Shown here piece by piece: positions 12,121-24,448 of a stretch of DNA of 30,009 bases. Under the pieces are notes generated by a model that saw only the letters and a program-made list of their open reading frames with translations, searched no databases and was not told the DNA's origin. Every line of letters begins with the position of its first letter. Position 1 is the stretch's first letter. This DNA comes from Tritrichomonas musculus (taxonomy: Eukaryota > Parabasalia > Tritrichomonadida > Tritrichomonadidae). The stretch covers positions 1 to 30,009 of the forward strand of contig JAPFFF010000230.1 of the NCBI GenBank assembly GCA_039105265.1, in the 5' to 3' direction. A program made the translations under genes and the position numbers.

Positions 12121-12839
12121 CGTTGAATCTGATGATTCAACTGCAGTTGTCGTTGCATCTGATGATTCAACTGCAGTTCTTGTTGCATCTTAATATTAAA
12201 CGGCAGTTCTCGTTGCATTTGATGATTCAACTGCAGTTCTCGTTGAATCTGATGATTCAACTGCAGTTCTCGTTGAATCTGATGATTCAACTGCAGTTGT
12301 CGTTGCATCTGATGATTCAACTGCAGTTCTCGTTGAATCTGATGATTCAACTGCAGTTCTCGTTGCATCTGATGATTCAACTGCAGTTCTCGTTGCATCT
12401 GATGATTCAACTGCAGTTGTCGTTGCATCTGATGATTCAACTGCAGTTCTTGTTTCATCTTTTATTAAACTGCAGTTCTCGTTGAATCTTATTATTAAAC
12501 TGCAGTTCTCGTTGAATCTGATGATTCAACTGCAGTTCTCGTTGAATCTGATGATTCAACTGCAGTTCTCGTTGCATCTGATGATTCAACTGCAGTTCTC
12601 GTTGCATCTGATGATTCAACTGCAGTTCTCGTTGCATCTGATGATTCAACTGCAGTTGTCGTTGAATCTGATGATTCAACTGCAGTTCTCGTTGAATCTG
12701 ATGATTCAACTGCAGTTCTCGTTGCATCTGATGATTCAACTGCAGTTTTTGTTGCATCTTAATATTAAACGGCAGTTCTTGTTGCATCTGATGGTTCAAC
12801 TGCAGTTCTCGTTGCATCTGATGATTCAACTGCAGTTCT
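12121..12839. repeat. Block G, derived copy carrying the 1-bp deletion
   Basis: This has the same unit order as 751-1440 (CGG unit 12181, GCATTT unit 12210s, second CGG unit 12750, T1-G15 unit 12780) with one additional unit before the TAT pair. The T5-TAT unit at 12451 has lost one A after TCTT, so the array phase shifts by one base from here on. Confidence 0.85.
12451..12479. repeat. 29-bp unit (1-bp deletion), first occurrence
   Basis: The unit reads TGTTTCATCT, TTTATTAAA, CTGCAGTTCT, where the normal TAT unit has TATTATTAAA in the middle. Loss of a single A at unit position 12 explains it. Unit starts change from phase 1 to phase 0 modulo 30 after this unit, so every open frame crossing it changes frame. 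Confidence 0.97.
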
Positions 12840-13409
12840 CGTTGCATCTGATGATTCAACTGCAGTTCTCGTTGCATCTGATGATTCAACTGCAGTTCTC
12901 GTTGCATCTGATGATTCAACTGCAGTTCTCGTTGCATCTGATGATTCAACTGCAGTTCTCGTTGCATCTGATGATTCAACTGCAGTTCTCGTTGCATCTG
13001 ATGATTCAACTGCAGTTCTCGTTGCATCTGATGATTCAACTGCAGTTCTCGTTGCATCTGATGATTCAACTGCAGTTCTCGTTGCATCTGATGATTCAAC
13101 TGCAGTTCTCGTTGAATCTTATTATTAAACTGCAGTTCTCGTTGCATCTGATGATTCAACTGCAGTTCTCGTTGCATCTGATGATTCAACTGCAGTTCTC
13201 GTTGAATCTGATGGTTCAACTGCAGTTCTCGTTGAATCTGATGATTCAACTGCAGTTCTCGTTGCATCTGATGATTCAACTGCAGTTCTCGTTGAATCTG
13301 ATGATTCAACTGCAGTTCTCGTTGAATCTGATGATTCAACTGCAGTTCTCGTTGCATCTGATGATTCAACTGCAGTTCTCGTTGAATCTGATGGTTCAAC
13401 TGCAGTTCT

Positions 13410-14969
13410 CGTTGAATCTGATGATTCAACTGCAGTTCTCGTTGAATCTGATGATTCAACTGCAGTTCTCGTTGAATCTGATGATTCAACTGTAGTTCTC
13501 GTTGCATCTGATGATTCAACTGCAGTTCTCGTTGCATCTGATGATTCAACTGCAGTTCTCGTTGAATCTGATGATTCAACTGCAGTTCTCGTTGAATCTG
13601 ATGATTCAACTGCAGTTCTCGCTGCATCTGATGATTCAACTGCAGTTCTCGTTGCATCTGATGATTCAACTGCAGTTCTCGTTGCATCTGATGATTCAAC
13701 TGCAGTTCTTGTTGCATCTTATTATTAAACTGCAGTTCTCGTTGCATCTGATGATTCAACTGCAGTTCTCGTTGCATCTGATGGTTCAACTGCAGTTCTC
13801 GTTGAATCTGATGATTCAACTGCAGTTCTCGTTGAATCTGATGATTCAACTGCAGTTCTCGTTGAATCTGATGGTTCAACTGCAGTTCTCGTTGAATCTG
13901 ATGATTCAACTGCAGTTCTCGTTGAATCTGATGGTTCAACTGCAGTTCTCGTTGAATCTGATGGTTCAACTGCAGTTCTCGTTGAATCTGATGATTCAAC
14001 TGTAGTTCTCGTTGCATCTGATGATTCAACTGCAGTTCTCGTTGCATCTGATGATTCAACTGCAGTTCTCGTTGAATCTGATGATTCAACTGCAGTTCTC
14101 GTTGAATCTGATGATTCAACTGCAGTTCTCGTTGCATCTGATGATTCAACTGCAGTTCTCGTTGCATCTGATGATTCAACTGCAGTTGTCGTTGCATCTG
14201 ATGATTCAACTGCAGTTCTTGTTTCATCTTATTATTAAACTGCAGTTCTCGTTGCATCTGATGATTCAACTGCAGTTCTCGTTGCATCTGATGATTCAAC
14301 TGCAGTTGTCGTTGCATCTGATGATTCAACTGCAGTTCTCGTTGCATCTGATGATTCAACTGCAGTTCTCGTTGCATCTGATGATTCAACTGCAGTTCTT
14401 GTTTCATCTTATTATTAAACTGCAGTTCTCGTTGCATCTGATGATTCAACTGCAGTTCTCGTTGCATCTGATGATTCAACTGCAGTTCTCGTTGAATCTG
14501 ATGATTCAACTGCAGTTGTCGTTGCATCTGATGATTCAACTGCAGTTGTCGTTGCATCTGATGATTCAACTGCAGTTCTCGTTGAATCTGATGATTCAAC
14601 TGTAGTTCTCGTTGCATCTGATGATTCAACTGCAGTTCTCGTTGAATCTGATGATTCAACTGTAGTTCTCGTTGAATCTGATGATTCAACTGCAGTTCTC
14701 GTTGAATCTGATGATTCAACTGTAGTTCTCGTTGAATCTGATGGTTCAACTGCAGTTCTCGTTGAATCTGATGATTCAACTGCAGTTCTCGTTGAATCTG
14801 ATGATTCAACTGCAGTTGTCGTTGCATCTGATGATTCAACTGCAGTTCTCGTTGAATCTGATGATTCAACTGTAGTTCTCGTTGCATCTGATGATTCAAC
14901 TGCAGTTCTCGTTGAATCTGATGATTCAACTGTAGTTCTCGTTGCATCTGATGATTCAACTGCAGTTCT
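13410..14969. repeat. Block B, copy 2
   Basis: This matches 3691-5250 at a shift of 9719 bp and lies inside the 7.2-kb block. It differs from copy 1 by C instead of T at 13823. The shift differs from the 9479 bp of block A by eight units, so block B was copied in an event distinct from block A. Confidence 0.84.
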
Positions 14970-15839
14970 CGTTGCATCTGATGATTCAACTGCAGTTCTC
15001 GTTGCATCTGATGATTCAACTGCAGTTCTCGTTGAATCTGATGATTCAACTGCAGTTCTCGTTGAATCTGATGATTCAACTGCAGTTCTTGTTGCATCTG
15101 ATGATTCAACTGCAGTTCTCGTTGAATCTGATGATTCAACTGCAGTTCTCGTTGCATCTGATGATTCAACTGCAGTTCTCGTTGCATCTGATGATTCAAC
15201 TGCAGTTCTCGTTGAATCTGATGGTTCAACTGCAGTTCTCGTTGCATCTGATGATTCAACTGCAGTTCTCGTTGCATCTGATGATTCAACTGTAGTTCTC
15301 GTTGAATCTGATGGTTCAACTGCAGTTCTCGTTGAATCTGATGATTCAACTGCAGTTCTCGTTGAATCTGATGATTCAACTGCAGTTGTCGTTGCATCTG
15401 ATGATTCAACTGCAGTTCTCGTTGAATCTGATGATTCAACTGCAGTTCTCGTTGCATCTGATGATTCAACTGCAGTTCTCGTTGAATCTGATGATTCAAC
15501 TGTAGTTCTCGTTGCATCTGATGATTCAACTGCAGTTCTCGTTGAATCTGATGATTCAACTGTAGTTCTCGTTGCATCTGATGATTCAACTGCAGTTCTC
15601 GTTGCATCTGATGATTCAACTGCAGTTCTCGTTGCATCTGATGATTCAACTGCAGTTCTCGTTGAATCTGATGATTCAACTGCAGTTCTCGTTGAATCTG
15701 ATGATTCAACTGCAGTTCTTGTTGCATCTGATGATTCAACTGCAGTTCTCGTTGAATCTGATGATTCAACTGCAGTTCTCGTTGCATCTGATGATTCAAC
15801 TGCAGTTCTCGTTGCATCTGATGATTCAACTGCAGTTCT

Positions 15840-18119
15840 CGTTGCATCTGATGATTCAACTGCAGTTCTCGTTGCATCTGATGATTCAACTGCAGTTCTC
15901 GTTGCATCTGATGATTCAACTGCAGTTCTCGTTGAATCTGATGATTCAACTGCAGTTCTCGTTGAATCTGATGATTCAACTGCAGTTCTCGTTGAATCTG
16001 ATGATTCAACTGCAGTTCTCGTTGCATCTGATGATTCAACTGCAGTTCTCGTTGCATCTGATGATTCAACTGCAGTTCTCGTTGAATCTGATGATTCAAC
16101 TGCAGTTCTCGTTGAATCTGATGATTCAACTGCAGTTCTCGTTGCATCTGATGATTCAACTGCAGTTCTCGTTGCATCTGATGATTCAACTGCAGTTCTC
16201 GTTGCATCTGATGATTCAACTGCAGTTCTCGTTGCATCTGATGATTCAACTGTAGTTCTCGTTGAATCTGATGATTCAACTGCAGTTCTCGTTGCATCTG
16301 ATGATTCAACTGTAGTTCTCGTTGCATCTGATGATTCAACTGCAGTTCTCGTTGCATCTGATGATTCAACTGCAGTTCTCGTTGAATCTGATGATTCAAC
16401 TGTAGTTCTCGTTGCATCTGATGATTCAACTGCAGTTCTCGTTGCATCTGATGATTCAACTGTAGTTCTCGTTGCATCTGATGATTCAACTGCAGTTCTC
16501 GTTGAATCTGATGATTCAACTGCAGTTCTCGTTGAATCTGATGATTCAACTGCAGTTCTCGTTGCATCTGATGATTCAACTGCAGTTCTCGTTGAATCTG
16601 ATGATTCAACTGCAGTTCTCGTTGCATCTGATGATTCAACTGCAGTTCTCGTTGAATCTGATGATTCAACTGCAGTTCTCGTTGAATCTGATGATTCAAC
16701 TGCAGTTCTCGTTGAATCTGATGATTCAACTGCAGTTCTCGTTGAATCTGATGATTCAACTGTAGTTCTCGTTGCATCTGATGATTCAACTGCAGTTCTC
16801 GTTGAATCTGATGATTCAACTGCAGTTCTCGTTGCATCTGATGATTCAACTGCAGTTCTCGTTGAATCTGATGATTCAACTGCAGTTCTCGTTGAATCTG
16901 ATGATTCAACTGCAGTTCTCGTTGCATCTGATGATTCAACTGCAGTTCTCGTTGAATCTGATGATTCAACTGCAGTTCTCGTTGCATCTGATGATTCAAC
17001 TGCAGTTCTCGTTGAATCTGATGATTCAACTGCAGTTCTCGTTGCATCTGATGATTCAACTGCAGTTCTCGTTGAATCTGATGATTCAACTGCAGTTCTC
17101 GTTGAATCTGATGATTCAACTGTAGTTCTCGTTGCATCTGATGATTCAACTGCAGTTCTCGTTGAATCTGATGATTCAACTGCAGTTCTCGTTGCATCTG
17201 ATGATTCAACTGCAGTTCTCGTTGAATCTGATGATTCAACTGTAGTTCTCGTTGCATCTGATGATTCAACTGCAGTTCTCGTTGCATCTGATGATTCAAC
17301 TGCAGTTCTCGTTGCATCTGATGATTCAACTGCAGTTCTCGTTGCATCTGATGATTCAACTGCAGTTCTCGTTGAATCTGATGATTCAACTGCAGTTCTT
17401 GTTGCATCTGATGATTCAACTGCAGTTCTCGTTGAATCTGATGATTCAACTGCAGTTCTCGTTGCATCTGATGATTCAACTGCAGTTCTCGTTGAATCTG
17501 ATGATTCAACTGCAGTTCTCGTTGAATCTGATGATTCAACTGTAGTTCTCGTTGCATCTGATGATTCAACTGCAGTTCTCGTTGAATCTGATGATTCAAC
17601 TGTAGTTCTCGTTGCATCTGATGATTCAACTGCAGTTCTCGTTGCATCTGATGATTCAACTGCAGTTCTCGTTGCATCTGATGATTCAACTGCAGTTCTC
17701 GTTGAATCTGATGATTCAACTGCAGTTCTCGTTGAATCTGATGATTCAACTGCAGTTCTTGTTGCATCTGATGATTCAACTGCAGTTCTCGTTGAATCTG
17801 ATGATTCAACTGCAGTTCTTGTTGCATCTGATGATTCAACTGCAGTTCTCGTTGAATCTGATGATTCAACTGCAGTTCTCGTTGAATCTGATGATTCAAC
17901 TGCAGTTCTCGTTGAATCTGATGATTCAACTGCAGTTCTCGTTGCATCTGATGATTCAACTGCAGTTCTCGTTGCATCTGATGATTCAACTGCAGTTCTC
18001 GTTGAATCTGATGATTCAACTGCAGTTCTCGTTGAATCTGATGATTCAACTGCAGTTGTCGTTGAATCTGATGATTCAACTGCAGTTCTCGTTGCATCTG
18101 ATGATTCAACTGCAGTTCT
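15840..18119. repeat. Simple C6/A6/T24 stretch between the two 7.2-kb copies
   Basis: These 76 units are almost all plain C6 or A6 units with scattered T24 units. A few T1 units occur at 17400, 17760 and 17820, and one G29 unit at 18030. TAT, CGG, G15 and C4 units are absent. The composition resembles 25589-27328 and contrasts with both flanks, so it belongs to a different homogenisation domain. No non-repeat sequence is present. Confidence 0.8.
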
Positions 18120-21100
18120 CGTTGAATCTGATGATTCAACTGTAGTTCTCGTTGAATCTGATGATTCAACTGCAGTTCTCGTTGAATCTGATGATTCAAC
18201 TGCAGTTCTCGTTGAATCTGATGATTCAACTGCAGTTCTTGTTGCATCTGATGATTCAACTGCAGTTCTTGTTTCATCTGATGATTCAACTGCAGTTCTC
18301 GTTGAATCTTATTATTAAACTGCAGTTCTCGTTGCATCTGATGATTCAACTGCAGTTCTCGTTGCATCTGATGATTCAACTGCAGTTGTCGTTGCATCTG
18401 ATGATTCAACTGCAGTTGTCGTTGCATCTGATGATTCAACTGCAGTTCTCGTTGAATCTGATGATTCAACTGCAGTTGTCGTTGCATCTGATGATTCAAC
18501 TGCAGTTCTCGTTGCATCTGATGATTCAACTGCAGTTCTCGTTGCATCTGATGATTCAACTGCAGTTCTTGTTTCATCTTATTATTAAACTGCAGTTCTC
18601 GTTGCATCTGATGATTCAACTGCAGTTCTCGTTGCATCTGATGATTCAACTGCAGTTCTCGTTGAATCTGATGATTCAACTGCAGTTCTCGTTGCATCTG
18701 ATGATTCAACTGCAGTTGTCGTTGCATCTGATGATTCAACTGCAGTTCTCGTTGAATCTGATGATTCAACTGTAGTTCTCGTTGCATCTGATGATTCAAC
18801 TGCAGTTCTCGTTGAATCTGATGATTCAACTGTAGTTCTCGTTGAATCTGATGATTCAACTGCAGTTCTCGTTGAATCTGATGATTCAACTGTAGTTCTC
18901 GTTGAATCTGATGGTTCAACTGCAGTTCTCGTTGAATCTGATGATTCAACTGCAGTTCTCGTTGAATCTGATGATTCAACTGCAGTTCTTGTTGCATCTG
19001 ATGATTCAACTGCAGTTCTCGTTGAATCTGATGATTCAACTGTAGTTCTCGTTGCATCTGATGATTCAACTGCAGTTCTCGTTGAATCTTATTATTAAAC
19101 TGTAGTTCTCGTTGCATCTGATGATTCAACTGCAGTTCTCGTTGCATCTGATGATTCAACTGCAGTTCTCGTTGCATCTGATGATTCAACTGCAGTTGTC
19201 GTTGAATCTGATGATTCAACTGCAGTTCTCGTTGAATCTGATGATTCAACTGCAGTTCTCGTTGCATCTGATGATTCAACTGCAGTTCTTGTTGAATCTT
19301 ATTATTAAACTGCAGTTCTCGTTGAATCTTATGATTAAACTGCAGTTCTCGTTGAATCTTATGATTAAACTGCAGTTCTTGTTGAATCTTATTATTAAAC
19401 TGCAGTTCTCGTTGCATCTGATGATTCAACTGCAGTTCTCGTTGCATCTGATGATTCAACTGTAGTTCTCGTTGAATCTGATGATTCAACTGCAGTTCTC
19501 GTTGCATCTGATGATTCAACTGCAGTTCTCGTTGAATCTGATGATTCAACTGCAGTTCTTGTTGCATCTGATGATTCAACTGCAGTTCTCGTTGAATCTG
19601 ATGATTCAACTGCAGTTCTCGTTGCATCTGATGATTCAACTGCAGTTCTCGTTGAATCTGATGATTCAACTGCAGTTGTCGTTGCATCTGATGATTCAAC
19701 TGCAGTTGTCGTTGCATCTGATGATTCAACTGCAGTTCTCGTTGAATCTGATGATTCAACTGTAGTTCTCGTTGCATCTGATGATTCAACTGCAGTTCTC
19801 GTTGAATCTGATGATTCAACTGTAGTTCTCGTTGAATCTGATGATTCAACTGCAGTTCTCGTTGAATCTTATGATTAAACTGCAGTTCTTGTTGAATCTG
19901 ATGGTTCAACTGCAGTTCTTGTTGCATCTGATGATTCAACTGCAGTTCTCGTTGAATCTTATTATTAAACTGTAGTTCTCGTTGCATCTGATGATTCAAC
20001 TGCAGTTCTCGTTGAATCTGATGATTCAACTGCAGTTCTCGTTGCATCTGATGATTCAACTGCAGTTCTCGTTGAATCTGATGATTCAACTGCAGTTCTC
20101 GTTGAATCTGATGATTCAACTGCAGTTGTCGTTGCATCTGATGATTCAACTGCAGTTCTTGTTGAATCTTATTATTAAACTGCAGTTCTCGTTGAATCTT
20201 ATGATTAAACTGCAGTTCTCGTTGAATCTTATGATTAAACTGCAGTTCTTGTTGAATCTTATTATTAAACTGCAGTTCTCGTTGCATCTGATGATTCAAC
20301 TGCAGTTCTCGTTGCATCTGATGATTCAACTGCAGTTCTCGTTGCATCTGATGATTCAACTGCAGTTCTCGTTGCATCTGATGATTCAACTGCAGTTCTC
20401 GTTGAATCTGATGATTCAACTGCAGTTCTTGTTGCATCTGATGATTCAACTGCAGTTCTCGTTGAATCTGATGATTCAACTGCAGTTCTCGTTGCATCTG
20501 ATGATTCAACTGCAGTTCTCGTTGAATCTGATGATTCAACTGCAGTTGTCGTTGCATCTGATGATTCAACTGCAGTTGTCGTTGCATCTGATGATTCAAC
20601 TGCAGTTCTCGTTGAATCTGATGATTCAACTGTAGTTCTCGTTGCATCTGATGATTCAACTGCAGTTCTCGTTGAATCTGATGATTCAACTGTAGTTCTC
20701 GTTGAATCTGATGATTCAACTGCAGTTCTCGTTGAATCTGATGATTCAACTGTAGTTCTCGTTGAATCTGATGGTTCAACTGCAGTTCTCGTTGAATCTG
20801 ATGATTCAACTGCAGTTCTCGTTGAATCTGATGATTCAACTGCAGTTCTTGTTGCATCTGATGATTCAACTGCAGTTCTTGTTTCATCTGATGATTCAAC
20901 TGCAGTTCTCGTTGAATCTTATTATTAAACTGCAGTTCTCGTTGCATCTGATGATTCAACTGCAGTTCTCGTTGCATCTGATGATTCAACTGCAGTTGTC
21001 GTTGCATCTGATGATTCAACTGCAGTTGTCGTTGCATCTGATGATTCAACTGCAGTTCTCGTTGAATCTGATGATTCAACTGCAGTTCTCGTTGAATCTG

Positions 21101-21599
21101 ATGATTCAACTGCAGTTCTCGTTGAATCTGATGATTCAACTGCAGTTCTCGTTGCATCTGATGATTCAACTGCAGTTCTCGTTGCATCTGATGATTCAAC
21201 TGCAGTTCTCGTTGAATCTGATGATTCAACTGCAGTTCTCGTTGCATCTGATGATTCAACTGCAGTTGTCGTTGCATCTGATGATTCAACTGCAGTTCTC
21301 GTTGCATCTGATGATTCAACTGCAGTTCTCGTTGCATCTGATGATTCAACTGTAGTTCTCGTTGCATCTGATGATTCAACTGCAGTTCTCGTTGCATCTG
21401 ATGATTCAACTGCAGTTCTCGTTGAATCTGATGATTCAACTGCAGTTCTCGTTGCATCTGATGATTCAACTGCAGTTCTCGTTGCATCTGATGATTCAAC
21501 TGCAGTTCTCGTTGCATCTGATGATTCAACTGCAGTTCTCGTTGCATCTGATGATTCAACTGCAGTTCTCGTTGCATCTGATGATTCAACTGCAGTTCT

Positions 21600-22318
21600 C
21601 GTTGAATCTGATGATTCAACTGCAGTTGTCGTTGCATCTGATGATTCAACTGCAGTTCTTGTTGCATCTTAATATTAAACGGCAGTTCTCGTTGCATTTG
21701 ATGATTCAACTGCAGTTCTCGTTGAATCTGATGATTCAACTGCAGTTCTCGTTGAATCTGATGATTCAACTGCAGTTGTCGTTGCATCTGATGATTCAAC
21801 TGCAGTTCTCGTTGAATCTGATGATTCAACTGCAGTTCTCGTTGCATCTGATGATTCAACTGCAGTTCTCGTTGCATCTGATGATTCAACTGCAGTTGTC
21901 GTTGCATCTGATGATTCAACTGCAGTTCTTGTTTCATCTTTTATTAAACTGCAGTTCTCGTTGAATCTTATTATTAAACTGCAGTTCTCGTTGAATCTGA
22001 TGATTCAACTGCAGTTCTCGTTGAATCTGATGATTCAACTGCAGTTCTCGTTGCATCTGATGATTCAACTGCAGTTCTCGTTGCATCTGATGATTCAACT
22101 GCAGTTCTCGTTGCATCTGATGATTCAACTGCAGTTGTCGTTGAATCTGATGATTCAACTGCAGTTCTCGTTGAATCTGATGATTCAACTGCAGTTCTCG
22201 TTGCATCTGATGATTCAACTGCAGTTTTTGTTGCATCTTAATATTAAACGGCAGTTCTTGTTGCATCTGATGGTTCAACTGCAGTTCTCGTTGCATCTGA
22301 TGATTCAACTGCAGTTCT
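21600..22318. repeat. Block G, third copy (inside block A copy 2)
   Basis: This is a copy of 12121-12839 carried by the 7.2-kb duplication, with the same unit order and the same 29-bp unit. Against 751-1440 it shows the same inserted unit and deletion, which groups the two right-hand copies together. Confidence 0.85.
21930..21958. repeat. 29-bp unit (1-bp deletion), second occurrence
   Basis: It is identical to the 29-bp unit at 12451-12479 and lies exactly 9479 bp away. Identity by descent through the block duplication is far simpler than two independent deletions of the same base in the same unit type and the same context. Confidence 0.97.
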
Positions 22319-22888
22319 CGTTGCATCTGATGATTCAACTGCAGTTCTCGTTGCATCTGATGATTCAACTGCAGTTCTCGTTGCATCTGATGATTCAACT
22401 GCAGTTCTCGTTGCATCTGATGATTCAACTGCAGTTCTCGTTGCATCTGATGATTCAACTGCAGTTCTCGTTGCATCTGATGATTCAACTGCAGTTCTCG
22501 TTGCATCTGATGATTCAACTGCAGTTCTCGTTGCATCTGATGATTCAACTGCAGTTCTCGTTGCATCTGATGATTCAACTGCAGTTCTCGTTGAATCTTA
22601 TTATTAAACTGCAGTTCTCGTTGCATCTGATGATTCAACTGCAGTTCTCGTTGCATCTGATGATTCAACTGCAGTTCTCGTTGAATCTGATGGTTCAACT
22701 GCAGTTCTCGTTGAATCTGATGATTCAACTGCAGTTCTCGTTGCATCTGATGATTCAACTGCAGTTCTCGTTGAATCTGATGATTCAACTGCAGTTCTCG
22801 TTGAATCTGATGATTCAACTGCAGTTCTCGTTGCATCTGATGATTCAACTGCAGTTCTCGTTGAATCTGATGGTTCAACTGCAGTTCT

Positions 22889-24448
22889 CGTTGAATCTGA
22901 TGATTCAACTGCAGTTCTCGTTGAATCTGATGATTCAACTGCAGTTCTCGTTGAATCTGATGATTCAACTGTAGTTCTCGTTGCATCTGATGATTCAACT
23001 GCAGTTCTCGTTGCATCTGATGATTCAACTGCAGTTCTCGTTGAATCTGATGATTCAACTGCAGTTCTCGTTGAATCTGATGATTCAACTGCAGTTCTCG
23101 CTGCATCTGATGATTCAACTGCAGTTCTCGTTGCATCTGATGATTCAACTGCAGTTCTCGTTGCATCTGATGATTCAACTGCAGTTCTTGTTGCATCTTA
23201 TTATTAAACTGCAGTTCTCGTTGCATCTGATGATTCAACTGCAGTTCTCGTTGCATCTGATGGTTCAACTGCAGTTCTCGTTGAATCTGATGATTCAACT
23301 GCAGTTCTCGTTGAATCTGATGATTCAACTGCAGTTCTCGTTGAATCTGATGGTTCAACTGCAGTTCTCGTTGAATCTGATGATTCAACTGCAGTTCTCG
23401 TTGAATCTGATGGTTCAACTGCAGTTCTCGTTGAATCTGATGGTTCAACTGCAGTTCTCGTTGAATCTGATGATTCAACTGTAGTTCTCGTTGCATCTGA
23501 TGATTCAACTGCAGTTCTCGTTGCATCTGATGATTCAACTGCAGTTCTCGTTGAATCTGATGATTCAACTGCAGTTCTCGTTGAATCTGATGATTCAACT
23601 GCAGTTCTCGTTGCATCTGATGATTCAACTGCAGTTCTCGTTGCATCTGATGATTCAACTGCAGTTGTCGTTGCATCTGATGATTCAACTGCAGTTCTTG
23701 TTTCATCTTATTATTAAACTGCAGTTCTCGTTGCATCTGATGATTCAACTGCAGTTCTCGTTGCATCTGATGATTCAACTGCAGTTGTCGTTGCATCTGA
23801 TGATTCAACTGCAGTTCTCGTTGCATCTGATGATTCAACTGCAGTTCTCGTTGCATCTGATGATTCAACTGCAGTTCTTGTTTCATCTTATTATTAAACT
23901 GCAGTTCTCGTTGCATCTGATGATTCAACTGCAGTTCTCGTTGCATCTGATGATTCAACTGCAGTTCTCGTTGAATCTGATGATTCAACTGCAGTTGTCG
24001 TTGCATCTGATGATTCAACTGCAGTTGTCGTTGCATCTGATGATTCAACTGCAGTTCTCGTTGAATCTGATGATTCAACTGTAGTTCTCGTTGCATCTGA
24101 TGATTCAACTGCAGTTCTCGTTGAATCTGATGATTCAACTGTAGTTCTCGTTGAATCTGATGATTCAACTGCAGTTCTCGTTGAATCTGATGATTCAACT
24201 GTAGTTCTCGTTGAATCTGATGGTTCAACTGCAGTTCTCGTTGAATCTGATGATTCAACTGCAGTTCTCGTTGAATCTGATGATTCAACTGCAGTTGTCG
24301 TTGCATCTGATGATTCAACTGCAGTTCTCGTTGAATCTGATGATTCAACTGTAGTTCTCGTTGCATCTGATGATTCAACTGCAGTTCTCGTTGAATCTGA
24401 TGATTCAACTGTAGTTCTCGTTGCATCTGATGATTCAACTGCAGTTCT
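22889..24448. repeat. Block B, copy 3 (inside block A copy 2)
   Basis: This is the image of 13410-14969 under the 9479-bp duplication. It includes the C4 unit at 23099 and the T5-TAT units near 23699 and 23879. The last TAT unit before the long TAT-free stretch lies here: from about 23910 to 28420 no TAT or TAG-loop unit occurs. Confidence 0.84.

Larger units (their letters stand above)
8641..15839. repeat. Block A, copy 1: 7.2-kb array segment duplicated at 18120-25318
   Basis: About 240 consecutive units match 18120-25318 at a constant shift of 9479 bp (316 units minus one base). Shared rare marks include the single TAG-loop unit at 10381, the TAT/TAG-loop cassettes at 9811 and 10681, both CGG units (12181, 12750), a TTTTT junction at about 12746-12751, a run of ten C6 units at 12810-13109, the C4 unit at 13620, and the 29-bp unit at 12451. 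The only base difference I noticed is G15 at 8685 against A at 18164, one unit from the left edge. On the left the match fails at unit 8611/18090. On the right it fails at 15840/25319. Near-identity implies a recent duplication, or an assembly duplication that must be excluded. Confidence 0.9.

Noticed and set aside
3171-21937. Giant minus-strand open frames of about 3100 codons (3171-12458 and 12455-21937) as protein genes
   Set aside because: A 30-bp period with no stop in one frame gives open frames of any length by itself. The frames end only at indels or variant stops, contain nothing but the decapeptide, and lack a unique terminus, start context or splice signals.
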